Below, piece after piece: positions 38,621 through 49,379 of a stretch of DNA of 64,000 nucleotides. The position numbers were made by a program, and so were the translations under genes. The first letter of the stretch is position 1. Each line of letters begins with the position of its first letter. The notes beneath the pieces are model-generated. The model had not been told where the DNA came from. It did not search any database and saw nothing but the letters and a program-made list of their open reading frames with translations. Source of the DNA: Branchinecta lynchi (taxonomy: Eukaryota; Arthropoda; Branchiopoda; Anostraca; Branchinectidae); the NCBI GenBank assembly GCA_023053575.1, contig JAKZAP010000018.1, forward strand, positions 2,294,001 to 2,358,000, in the 5' to 3' direction.

Positions 38621-39600
38621 ACGATCACTAGCACACCTGCCAAAACAAGTTCAAGGAATTTTTGGCACTTGTCCACGGTCCCAACGTTAAAAGACGCAAC
38701 ATTCGAAGCCAGAACACAACGGACAAACTTTTAGAAGAAATTTAACGGTCTGTTGAAGGTCATCACGTATAAACTAGAAGTCACTAATATATCAGAGCTG
38801 AACAGAATTTTGCGATTGCACTCGACGAGTGACGGTTGAAGACTGTTTTGATTAAAGAATCAAACGCATCTAACCTAGATTACTCTGTTAATGTACATAA
38901 CTAATCGTTCCATTCGCTTTCGTTTCCTCGCTTCCCATGTAATTTTTATCCATCATAATGGCACTACGCTAATTCTTGCTTTCTCCTTGTTTGACTCTAT
39001 TTGAGCCACAGCGCACTTTCTCTTTCTCTGAGAGCATATTGGTGCTTCTCAGATTGTGCATATTGCTTCAAAAGACCTAGAACTGACCAGTTACGAGTCC
39101 ATTGCAAGGCATGTTACACTATATATTTTAACTGGAAACACTAAATTTATGAAGCAACCGGCCTCATTTCCGATCTTTCTTGCTTATAAGAAATGTTCCC
39201 ACATCTGTAGTACACACTTGAAGTTGTTTTACCTCGATCTTGCACCTGCAGATCAAGACGAATTAGGTAAAAAAACGGAACTGGTAGAATGGTTTATCAG
39301 AAGTAGAGGAAGGTTATATATATGAAGGAGGAGGGACAAGAATCCATTTTAAACTTTATTCGCTCGTCAGACATGTAGTTCAGCCAGTAGTCGGTCAAAC
39401 CAGGGTAGAAGGGTGGAACTGCAAGTTTATTCCGAGTTCGATCTGAACATCCATTGCATCAACATAGGACCAAAAGTACATTCTATGTCCATATGCGAAC
39501 CTTGTATTCTCGATCAGAGCAAAGTAACACTAAGGAGTAGCGCCAAGACCTATACTTTCCGAGATCGACTAAAACCAGGAACTGGAAGGTAACACGAGAA
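38621..39600. other. No gene recognised
   Basis: A mixed stretch with no terminal repeats I could find. An open frame at 39056-39325 has no recognised motif and I do not call it. Confidence 0.4.
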
Positions 39601-39604
39601 AAGC

Positions 39605-39695
39605 AGGAAGGCATACTAAAACCAGGAAGGGCATACTAAAACGAGGAAGGGCATACTAAAACGAGGAAGCACATACTAAAACGAGGAAGGCGGTC
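39605..39695 (+). repeat. 20-bp tandem repeat (GGCATACTAAAACGAGGAAG)
   Basis: About four and a half copies. Its core ACTAAAACGAGGAAG is the same as the hairpin arm of the following foldback element, so this is probably derived from it. Confidence 0.8.
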
Positions 39696-39728
39696 GCTAG
39701 AATTCAATGACGCGAAAAACTGGAAAGC

Positions 39729-42700
39729 CGCACCGTTCCCTTCCTCTATTTAGTATTCTTTGAGGGGTCGGCAACTTTCCGAATTAAAAATTCACCATCC
39801 CTTCCTCGTTTTAGTATCCTGACATGGGTAGGCATCAAGTTCAGTGAGGGGTCGGTAACTATACTATACTTTTCGTTTCTCGTTCTGACGGTAGGCGATA
39901 AAAATCCTCTGTCCAGCGAGGGGTCGGCAACTAAGATATCCAAGTTCACCATTTCCTTCTTTGTTTTAGTACCTTGAAAGTATCAAAACGAAGAAGGAAA
40001 GAAGCGAGGGGTTGGCAACTACACAAATTGTAATTCAGCTTTTCTCGTTCTGACGATAGGCGACTAAAATCCTCCGAGTCCAGCGAAGGGTCGGCAACTA
40101 TAAGAATTCTAATTCACCTTTTCATTTCTCGTTCTGACGGTAGGCGACCTCCCAACTAAGATGTTTCCAGTCCACCATTTCCTTTTTCGTTTTAGTACCT
40201 CGAAAGTACTAAAACGAGGAAGAAAATTGGAAATTTGCAATTATTCTTCTTTGCGACTTCGGCGACTAAAATCCTCCGAGTTCAGTGAGGGGTCGGCAAC
40301 TATACAAATTGTAATTCACCTTTTCATTTCTTGTTCTGACGGTAGGCGACCAAAATCCTCCGAGTCCAGCGAGGGGTCGGCAACTGCAAATATTATAATT
40401 CAGCTTTTCTCGTTCTGACGATAGGCGACTAAACCTATCCGAGTCCAGTGAAGGGTCGACATCTATAAAAATTCTAATTCACCTTTTCATTTCTCGTTCT
40501 GACTGACCGTAGATGAGTGAAATGCTCCGTCCAGCTAGGGGTCGACAACTAAGATTTTCCAAGTCCACTATTTCCGTCCTCGTTTAGTAAATTGAAAGAA
40601 CTAAAACGAGGAAGGAAATTGGACATTTTAAATTATTCTTCTTTGCAACTTCCGCAACTAAAATCCCCCGAGTCCAGCTAGGGGTCGCCAACAATTCTAA
40701 TTCTAATTCACCTTTTTTTTGTCCTGACGGTAGGCGACTAAAATCCTCCGAGTCCAGCAAGGGGTCGGAAACTATAACAATTCTAATTCACCTTTTCGTT
40801 TCCCGTTCTGACGGTAGGCGACCTCCAGCAAGGGGTCGCCAACTAACATATTTTATGTCCACCATTTCCTTCCTCGTTTTAGTACCTTGAAAGCTCTAAA
40901 ACGAGGAAGGAAATTGGAAACTTGTAATTATTCTTCTTTGCAACTTCGGGAACTGAAATTTTCCGAGTCCAGCGAGGGGTCGGCAACTATACAAATTGTA
41001 ATTCACCTTTTCATTTCTCGTTCTGACGGTAGGCAACCAAAATCCTCCAAGTCCAACGAGGGGTCGTCAACTAAGATATGTCAAGTCCACCGTTTCCTTT
41101 CTCGTTTTAGTACCTTGAAAAAACTAAAACGAGGAAGGAAATTGGAAATTTTGAGTTTTCCAGCTAGTCCAGCTAAGGGTCGACAATTAAGATTTTCCAA
41201 GTCCACTATTTCCGTCCTTGTTTAGTAAATTGAAAGAACTAAAACGAGAAAGGAAATTGGACATTTTAAATTATTCTTCTTTACAACTTCGGCAACTAAA
41301 ATCCCCCGAGTCCAGCGAGGGGTCGCCAACTATTCTAATTATAACATTTCTAATTCACCTTTCCATTTCTTGTTCTGACTGTAGGCAACCTCCAGCGAGG
41401 GGTCGGCAACTAATATATTTTAAGTCCACCATTTCCTTCCTCGTTTTAGTACCTTGAAAGCTCTAAAACGAGGAAGGAAATTGGAAATTTGTAATTATTC
41501 TTCTTTGCCACTTCGACAACTAAATCCTCCGAGTCCAGCGAGGGGTCAGCAACTATACAAATTGTAATTCACCTTTTCATTTCTCGTTCTGACGGTAGGC
41601 AACCAAAATCCTCGGAGTCCAATGAGGGGTCGTCAACTAAGATATGTCAAGCCCACCGTTTCCTTTCTCGTTTTAGTACCTTGAAAATACTAAAACGAGG
41701 AAGGAAATTGGAAATTTTGAGTTTTTTTCTTTGCAACCATCGGCAACTAAAATACTCCGAGCCCAGCGAGGAGTCGACAACTAAGATCTTTAAGTCCACT
41801 ATTTACTTCCTCGTTTTAGTACCTTGAAAGTAATAAAACGGAAATTTAAAATTATTCTTTTTTACAACGTCGGCAACTATCAAATTATAAATTCCACCAT
41901 TCCTTTCGTCGTTTTAGGAGCTTGTAATGGGTGATGCCTTAAAGTACTAAAATGAGGAAGGAATGGTGGATTCTCAATTACTAGTCTCTGAGAGGTCGGC
42001 AACTATCAAAATTGTAATTAACCTTTTCGTTCCTCTTTTTAGTAGCTGGTCACGGGTAGTAACTTAAACGACTAATTTAAAGTCCACCAAAGATCTTAGT
42101 TCACCCTTCCTCGTTTTAGAACTACCCGTGACAAGGTACTAAAACGAAAAAAGAAATGGTGAACTTTAAATGTTGATAGGGTTGCCGACCCATCAAAGTA
42201 GTTAAAATTGACAATTTCCTTCCTTGTTTTAGTATTAACCGTGACGAGGTACTAAAACGATGAAAGAAATGTTGGACCTTACATTTTTGATAGTTGCCGA
42301 CCTCTCAAAGACTAATAATTTAGAATCCACCTATTACGAATAATTGTATTTAAGAATAATTAAAACTTTCTATTTCCTTCCTCCTTCTAATATTTTCAAG
42401 GTACTAAGACAAGGACAGAAACGGTGAACTTGAAATAGCTTAGTTGTCAACCCCTCGCTGGACTGAGAATTACAGTTGTCAACCACTCAAAGCACTAAAA
42501 ACTAGGAGGGAACGGTGAACTCAGAAATTTGGTCCACCATCTCCTTCCTCGTTTGAGTACTTTAAGGTACTACCCGTGGAAAGCAACTAAAACGATGAAA
42601 GAAATGTTGGACTTTAAAATTTCATAGTTACTGGCCCCTCAAAGGAGAATAATTTCCAATTCCATTCCTCGTTTTAGTACTTTCAAGGTACTAAAACGAG

Positions 42701-42922
42701 GAAGGAAATGTGGATTTGAAATATCTTAGTTGCCGACCCCTCGCTGGGTTTTAGTGGGCTACCGTCGGAACGATATGTTAAAAGTGTAATACTTGCCGAC
42801 CCCTCACTGAAGTTAATGCCTACCCGTGTCAGGATACTAAAACGAGGAAGGGATGGTGAACTTTGAATTCGAAAAGTTGCCGATCCCTCAAAGAATACTA
42901 AATAGAGGAAGGGAACGGTGCG
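39729..42922. mobile_element. 3.2-kb foldback element with nested hairpins
   Basis: The outer arms are long inverted repeats: CGCACCGTTCCCTTCCTCTA begins at 39729 and its complement ends at 42922, with the match continuing well over 100 bp through TTTAGTATTCTTTGAGGG and GGTAGGCATCAAGTTCAG. The interior is a chain of hairpins of the type CTCGTTTTAGTACCTTGAAA followed by ACTAAAACGAGGAAGG, about fourteen in all, alternating with GAGGGGTCGGCAACT and CGTTCTGACGGTAGGCGAC blocks. No coding sequence is present. I find no target duplication. The class is foldback or a long inverted-repeat satellite; a mobile origin is supported by a separate fragment at 56335-56500. Confidence 0.8.
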
Positions 42923-43100
42923 TTAAAATTTACGGTAACATTTGTGCTTTAAATATGTCTGAAAATCATTTGTACGCAAAAGCCTTGAGGCAAAAATTAT
43001 CACTGGCCATTGAGAATCAGGAAGATAGATCTTTTTGTCAAAAGTATTTTTTCACTTTGCTGTTAAGATGCGCACTTTAAGGGAGATAGAAATTCCGGAT
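42923..43100. other. Flank between the foldback element and the next repeat
   Basis: About 180 bp with no recognisable feature. Confidence 0.4.
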
Positions 43101-43720
43101 TTGAAATGGGACATCTGAGACAGGAATTCTTAAAAAAAATACTAAGTTTCAATAAGATTTTCATCATACTAGCACAATGGGAAGTACCTTTAAACGCGAC
43201 CACCGGAATTCCGGACCCGCCCCCCCCCCCTGTAACTTCCCCTCAAGTGCCTGAATCCGGTCCGATTCTCTCACTGGTGTTTCTAGGGCTTGTGCTTCTT
43301 ATTCCCACCTAGTTTTATCCCAATCACTCCACTCTAAGCGCATCACAATATTTCCGGTTCCCACCTCCGCCCCCCCACCCCACATTCTTCGGATCCAGTC
43401 CGGATTTGGAATGAGACATCTGAGACCCGAGGTCAACTTTCCAAATATAAGGTTTCATCAAGATTCGGTCACCCGTTCGACAGTTATACATTGCTCAAGA
43501 TCCCGGATTCCCATCCCTCCACTCCCCCCCCCCCCCGGTGGTCAGATAGGGGAAGCGATTATTTCCGTGTTAGTTTGGTCGGGTCCCTGATACGCGTACC
43601 AAGTTTAATCGTCCTTCCACTTCTGGAAGTAACCTTAACTCGAAAAGAGTGGACCGACAGACCGACTGACGGACCGAAAAGTGATCGTTATATCGCATTT
43701 GAGCGAAGCTGCAAGTGCCA
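43100..43720 (-). repeat. Dispersed G-rich repeat, left arm of an inverted pair
   Basis: In the minus sense it contains TTCCGGATTCAGGCAC-type segments, C/G runs (43220, 43525) and a GGTCCGTCAGTCGGTCTGTC stretch (43650-43675). The same blocks appear in plus orientation at 43860-44830, so the two arms face each other around ~43730-43850. Confidence 0.6.
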
Positions 43721-43859
43721 GAACAAACTTGAAACAGAGCAGACTTTCCGAGTTTCCAGTTAAAAAACAAAATAAAAAGCAAATGACATATTCCATCAAT
43801 CACGCCCGTCATTACACCGTCGCTCAATGCTAACAAAGCCAATTTATTTGTATGGCACT

Positions 43860-44830
43860 TGCCTTCCGGTCAAGTGCCATATACCGATCTCTTTTCCGTC
43901 GGTCTGTCGGTCTGTCTGTCGGTCGGTCGGTTAGTCCGGTGTTTGCGAGTTAGGGTACTTCCAGATATGCAAGGACGATGAAACTTGGCAGGCATATTAG
44001 TGACCCGACCAAAATAACTTGGAAATAGTCACTTGCCCGATCCAACCGTCGTGGGGGGAGGGGGAGACGGTGGAATCCGGAAATTTGTGGCATGCATAAC
44101 TTTCCATCGGGTTATCGGATCTTAATGAAACTTGACATCTGGGAAGACTTCGTGTCTCAGATGTGTCATTTCAAGTCTGGACAGGATCCGATGAATCTGA
44201 GGGGCAGTCGGAGGGGAAGCCGGAAATTGTGTGAAACTCTTGGAGTGCAGCGATCAGGATGAAACTTGATAGAAAGAACTAGCACAAGTTATAGATAAAT
44301 AACTGACAGGCCTTGAACGGATTCGGATACTGTGGGGGGAGTTGGAGGGGGGTTCCGGATTCCGGCGATCCGTAGTTGATGTACTTCCAGGTGGGCTAGG
44401 ACGCTAAAACTTGGCAGGCATATCAGAGACCCGACCAGATTAACTTGGAAACGGCACTGGCCCGATCCGACCGTCGTGGGAGGAGGGGGAGACGGCGGAC
44501 TCCGGAAATTAGTGGCATGCATAACTTTCCATCGCGTTATCGGATCTTAATGAAACTTGACATCTTGAAAGAACTCATGTCTCAGATGTCCCGTTTCAAG
44601 TGCGGACTGGATCTGATGAACTGGGGGGGGGGGGGGAGGGGAGAACCGGAAATCTTATCATTCACACAGAGTGGAGCGATCAGGATGAAAGTTGGTGGGA
44701 AGTACAGGCACAAGTCCTAGGTGAATCAGTGACAGATTCGGGCCGGATTCGGGTACCAAGGGGGGATGTAGGGGGGTGTCCGGAATTCCGGTAATCGTGA
44801 TTTAAAGCACTCCCAGATGTGATAGGACAA
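43860..44830 (+). repeat. Dispersed G-rich repeat, right arm with two ~435-bp direct units
   Basis: Begins GCACTTGCCTTCCGGTCAAG (a short hairpin) then (GTCTGTCG)n. The unit GTACTTCCAGATATGCAAGG...AACTTGGCAGGCATAT starts at ~43946 and again at ~44380, a spacing of about 435 bp. Each unit includes CGACCGTCGTGGGGGGAGGG and GCATGCATAACTTTCCATCG. Copies of the same repeat occur at 47265-47660 and (minus) 57060-57230. Confidence 0.7.
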
Positions 44831-44880
44831 TAAAACTTTGTTGGAGCATTAGAAACTTGACATCATTGGGTTACACATCG

Positions 44881-45480
44881 TCACCTTCTCCGATCAGACC
44901 AATACTTAAAGAACTCATCTTAACCGCAGAATACAAAAAATACTTGTAAGCAAAATTTATTTTCAAGATCGCTATGAGTACATGATTCTTTTTGCCTCAA
45001 GGGTTATGGTTAGAAATTAATTTTTAGCACCCTTAAAGTGCACACCTTAACAGAAAAGTGAAAAGAAAAAAAATTGTGACCATCACTTCCATCCTCTGAC
45101 CCAGCCTTGCCGATTTTTGTTTTCCTTCTTGTTTCCTTTTGCTTTCTGTCTCCTATGTTTATATTTGTAGTGAAACCATAGGTTGTGGAATAGTGCAATA
45201 TGAGCTTACAGCTCTTGTAAAACGTTGCACGAACTAACTGGAAAGTAAATAATTGTTAAAATTGTACGCCACAAGCAAAATCGACCTGATTTTTAGATGA
45301 ATTGAGAGATACTGGTACATAACAGATCGTGTTAAAATTGTCAATCTGGGAAGCTCGAAACATACGGCGGAGAATCCTATTCCTGAAGTTTCAAACGGTC
45401 GACAACCAAGAACGGCCTAGGTCCGAGGCGAATGTCAACTCAGTTTCTTGGCAACCCTGAAACTAGCCTTACTGACTTTT
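44881..45480. other. No gene recognised
   Basis: A+T-rich, no terminal repeats seen and no conserved frame. Confidence 0.4.
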
Positions 45481-45692
45481 TGGGGCGCACTACCAGCCCC
45501 TCATTGAGATTTTCTGGGTGAGCGCCCGTTTAGTCCAGTTTAGTCTACATTTTTGGCGGTCGGGCGCTCGCAGAGCACCCAGATTAGCTTAATTTATTTG
45601 TTCGGGTGCTCTCTGAGGCCCCAGATTAGCGTTTTTCTTTCTTCGAGGGGGGGGTAGTACCACCCCCCACCCACCGCATAGCGACGCCCCTG
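45480..45692 (-). repeat. Possible hAT terminus, right end at 45692
   Basis: The reverse complement starts CAGGGGCGTCGCTATGCGG, very close to CAGGGGCGTCACTATGGGG of the hAT element at 2928. Interior GAGCGCCC and GGCGCTC segments are inverted. I could not find the left end or the CAAACAAT duplication upstream, so the element is truncated or wrongly delimited. Confidence 0.45.
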
Positions 45693-45699
45693 CAAACAA

Positions 45700-46340
45700 T
45701 CACTTTAGACTGTAACCGCTTATTTTGTTTTGTTTCATATTCTCTTCGTCAGATGGCGTTTTGGGTTAAAACAAAATGTAGTTCGAATGGATGCTGCCGA
45801 AGATATTACAATAGAAAAGAGACCCTTTTAATAAATATTAGATTTTAAAAAATATGTTAAAAAGGAGACCCTTCGTTTTATCTTCCTCCTCGATGTCATG
45901 CTAAGTACTGCCACATGTTTTGTCTATAGATAAAGAGTGGACAAAACATTTCCTGATGCACTGTACCAATTTTCCTGAGCAACTGTATCTTTCTCACATT
46001 GAGCGTGTTACATCCTACTTACCGTAGTTACTACGCATGACTTCACGAATTCTGGCTTTTCGACGTCAAGGCTGGAACGATTTTTCTGTTTTCCAGCAGG
46101 ATCTCACGCCAGGGGCGAATCCGACCAGTCACGTTACAGAGATGCGTAGTTACTACGCTTACTACGGTCCCGAGCATGGTAAGCAAATAGTAACTATTAG
46201 TTACTATTCCGACAAGGTTGGAACGGCCAGCGTAGTAACTTTTTGTGAGGATGGAACGGAAATAGTAACTATTAGTAACTATTGTCAGAAGAGTGGAACA
46301 CGCTCATTATGTCCGGACTCCGGAATACCATAATGTCATG
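45700..46340. other. No gene recognised; short TAGTAACTATT repeats
   Basis: Around 46140-46290 the words AGTTACTACG, TAGTAACTATTAGTTACTAT and TAGTAACTATTAGTAACTAT recur. The 3' UTR and poly(A) signal of the minus-strand exon occupy the end of this stretch. Confidence 0.4.
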
Positions 46341-46355
46341 TTTGCAGTCGTAAAC

Positions 46356-46361
46356 TTTATT
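46356..46361 (-). terminator. Poly(A) signal AATAAA for the minus-strand exon
   Basis: AATAAA on the minus strand about 90 bases after the stop at 46450, in the expected position for a terminal exon. Confidence 0.55.
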
Positions 46362-46449
46362 CTCTTTTTTTTTTTCGTAATTTGCTAGAAAAGACACACA
46401 ACCCGCAGTACTTGAATCAGATCAAAACGTAACAAAAAGAAGTCTTCGA

Positions 46450-47099
46450 TCACTGTTGTGTTTCCGGGACCTCAAATTTCTGTTCTTCTTTGTTTTCTAC
46501 GGCGTCAGCTTGTTTTTCGTCTACAATAGCTTCTGCTACAGCCTCTGCGCCAGTTATTAGAGGTTCCACTGCTTCAGAAGGGTCCTCTTTCTTTGGCTTG
46601 TCAGCTTTTACGTCTTCTGTTGCCGGGCTCTTCTCGTCTGTCACAACGGTTTGCTTCCCTTCAAGCTTCTCTATTTTAGCTGTCAACATGTCCAACTTTG
46701 TAAAAACTTCAGCAAGTTGAATCTTCAGCTCCGCACGAATCAAGTCTTTCACATTCTCGGATTGTCCAATACTTTCGAGGATCTTCTTTTCTGCTTCTTC
46801 CAGGCCGGTCTTCAGCTTCTCCTGGAGCGCTGCTTCCAACTTCGTACTCTGTTCGGCAAGGGAGTCAACTTTATTTTTAATGTCCAACGACAACTGAGTC
46901 TCGACATTCAGGATGGAGCTGGATAGGCGTTCTTCAACTAGGGCAAGGGGAGACTCCGTTACTGGTGTTTCTTCTTTAATAAATAGTCCGATCGGATCGA
47001 CGAAGATCAGATAGCCAATACTACCGATGACCAGCAGTGCAGGGACAGTTCTCGCCAATGCGCTGTTGACTTTTCGCTTGGTGTTGCTGTTGCCTGAAT
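46450..47099 (-). CDS. Candidate host terminal exon: membrane-anchored coiled-coil protein
   Basis: On the minus strand a reading frame is open from an apparent splice acceptor (TTGTCGTTTCAG ending at 47100) to a stop at 46450. It reads SGNSNTKRKVNSALARTVPA, then LLVIGSIGYLIFVDPIGLFI, a single hydrophobic membrane span, and about 100 residues of coiled coil (VETQLSLDIKNKVDSLAEQ, LQEKLKTGLEEAEKKILESI, LRAELKIQLAEVFTKLDML). A Glu/Ala-rich tail ends EVPETQQ. There is no ATG before the span, so the start must lie in an upstream exon. An AATAAA follows the stop. A type II or tail-region membrane protein is suggested; I recognise no family. The absence of repeats and of stops marks it off from its surroundings. 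Confidence 0.6.
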
Positions 47100-47264
47100 C
47101 TGAAACGACAAATAAATCTGTTTAGCATTCGATGAAACTTGTACGATAGATGGATAGCACTCTACTCGATGACAACGGACTAGGAATTAGTAAATTTGAT
47201 CAAATACGCGTATAAAGTAACAGTTAAAGTTCCAATAGGATGCGAGATTCTATAGCACTTGCAC

Positions 47265-47660
47265 TTCGGCCAAGTTCCATAGACCGATCGCTTTTCCGTC
47301 TGTCGGTCCTGCGATTGCGAGTTACAGTACTTACATATATGTACTATGACGATGAAACTCAGTCATATTAGGAACACGACCAGATTAACTAGGAAATAAT
47401 CATTTCCCTGGTCTAGCCATATTGGGCAGAATGGAGGGAAGTTCAGTTCGGAATCTTGTCATGTGCCATGCAAATGAGTCAAGAGTGCGTGTCTCTGATG
47501 CTCCAATTCAAGCCCGGATCGGATTTGACAATTAAGAGGGTAGTTGGGGGAGACCAAAAATCACGTGACGGGCTTAGACTGAAGGGGTTGGAACTTGCTG
47601 GGAAGGGAAAGCATATGCTCTACATAAAACAGTTACAAACAGGGACTGGGTCCGGGGACT
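47265..47660 (+). repeat. Copy of the dispersed G-rich repeat
   Basis: GCACTTGCACTTCGGCCAAG then CGTCTGTCGGTCC, TGACGATGAAACTCAGTCAT and CGACCAGATTAACTAGGAAA parallel the units at 43946 and 44380. Confidence 0.65.
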
Positions 47661-48163
47661 ACAACGCATGTTCGAAATACAAAAACGATCAAATATTCGT
47701 AGGGTACGAACAAAGGATAATTAAAAGAATCAAAATCAAACAAGAACTCTGCTAGGATTTGTTTTAATTATATTCCTTCAGCAGAAAAGGCTTGCGAATC
47801 TCCCTGACTGAGAGAGTTGACATCACCCATCCTTCAAAGAGCAAAAATGAAGGCTTCTCTTCACAGTTGCGATTCAGCGCTTGACCTGGTAACAACGCTA
47901 GCGTATACAAAATCGTGCCTGTGATTTGATAATGATGTTTGGAACCATAAACAGACTGTGAATTGGATTAGTGAGAAATTTTCGAAAGAAATAGGATTAG
48001 CAGAAGCACGAGGAGTTTTATTGGATGCCAGAGTACGGTGGAATCAAATAAGCAGGCCTTCCACGTTCCACTGGGCCACCAACCAATACGGTGATCGCCA
48101 CTGCAAAGCGTGGGCCTGCCCACTTAAAGATAAGTCTCGCTCTGTTATACTTTTATTAGCAAC

Positions 48164-49354
48164 ATGAATGAAGATACCGCTAATTTGGTTCTTACAGAAT
48201 TGCGAGAACTAAAGGTGAAGCTAAATGGCCTTGATTCGGTTCCGTCGCAAGTGGATCAGCTTGGAAAGAACATATCAGATTTTTCTTCTGGTATTTTGGC
48301 GAGTTTTTCAAAGTTAGAACAATCGACTCACACAGTTATACAGGATGTCTCGGCTATAACTTCCAAATTACGTCTTACCCGTACGAAACTCGATCGGCTA
48401 GAAGCTGAAATGAAGTTATGTAACGTAGTTTTGTACAACTTCAACCCGCGCATGAGAGGCCCAAATCTTCGTGAAGACATTCTTAACTGCTTAAACAGTG
48501 TGATTCCTGGAATGAACCTATCAAGTCGAGACATAAAGGACGTTTTCCGCATCAAAGCAAGCAAAGGTGTAGCCCCAGTACTGATAAAGCTGTCAAGCAA
48601 AGACCAGCGAAATTGTGTGCTGAGAGGTAACCCCCTGCTCAAACGTTACGCAATCGTCGCGTCAGCTGAGTTTACTGATCTTGAGAAGGAAGCAAGAAAC
48701 AAGTTAAAACCGCTTTTAGATGACGCTCGGAAATCAGGGCGAAATGACGTCAGTTTGAGGGGTGCGAGACTTGTTGTGGGAAGTCGCGCATTCTGTTACG
48801 ATACGGAAACGAAAAGTATTAAGGAAGTAGTACAAGGACAGGGAGTGCGTGCGGGTGAAAGACAGAACAGAGGTTGTATCAACCCTACAACTGTAGAACA
48901 GCCTCCATCAAGGTCTGAGAATATGGAAGTGTCAAACAACGATGATGTGGTTCATAATGCAAGGGTTGAGACCCCGTCAAATAGACCCATCCCAAACGCC
49001 GTACCCCCTATCACGAAAGGTCGCAGCCGCAGCGGGTCTGAATATTATGACACTTTTGACAATAAGGATCATATTTACGGAACCCCCGCAGGGGCCGGGG
49101 TAGTTGCAGGAATCAACATGAGAGAACAGGGTACTACCTACGGGAAAAGAGGCAGTGACCAAGTTGTGAGCCCTAACGATGCCCTTTCACAACCGAGTAC
49201 TAGTTTTGCGCGTAGGAGCGAAGGAACTGAAAATAGTGATTTGGAGGTGCTCTTAAGAGGAGGGAAAGGACCTATCCGCCAGGGCCGCCAATTATTTCCT
49301 GGGGACGCAGTTTTTTTGGACCAGGGTCAAAATAATGACCCAAAGTTACCATAG
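48164..49354 (+). CDS. LINE ORF1: coiled-coil and RRM-like RNA-binding protein
   Basis: This 396-residue ORF is intact. Residues ~1-85 form a coiled coil (LVLTELRELKVKLNGL, TSKLRLTRTKLDRLEAEMK). An RRM-like core follows (CNVVLYNFNPRMRG, REDILNCLNSVIPGM, IKDVFRIKASKGVAPVLIKL, KEARNKLKPLLDDARKSGR). The C-terminal 150 residues are polar and disordered. The order, trimer-type coiled coil, RRM and tail, is that of L1-like ORF1 chaperones, but the sequence is not close to L1. It begins at ATG 48164 with the frame open to TAG at 49354. It binds the LINE RNA and precedes ORF2. Confidence 0.8.
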   Translation: MNEDTANLVLTELRELKVKLNGLDSVPSQVDQLGKNISDFSSGILASFSKLEQSTHTVIQDVSAITSKLRLTRTKLDRLEAEMKLCNVVLYNFNPRMRGPNLREDILNCLNSVIPGMNLSSRDIKDVFRIKASKGVAPVLIKLSSKDQRNCVLRGNPLLKRYAIVASAEFTDLEKEARNKLKPLLDDARKSGRNDVSLRGARLVVGSRAFCYDTETKSIKEVVQGQGVRAGERQNRGCINPTTVEQPPSRSENMEVSNNDDVVHNARVETPSNRPIPNAVPPITKGRSRSGSEYYDTFDNKDHIYGTPAGAGVVAGINMREQGTTYGKRGSDQVVSPNDALSQPSTSFARRSEGTENSDLEVLLRGGKGPIRQGRQLFPGDAVFLDQGQNNDPKLP

Positions 49355-49379
49355 GGGAGTGAGGGCCATGTGAGTCATC

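Noticed and set aside
39729..42922. A CRISPR array
   Set aside because: The repeats are inverted and of uneven spacing, without uniform spacers or cas genes, and the surrounding genome is eukaryotic.
45480..45700. A complete hAT element
   Set aside because: Only a right terminus is recognisable; I could not find the left terminus or the CAAACAAT duplication.
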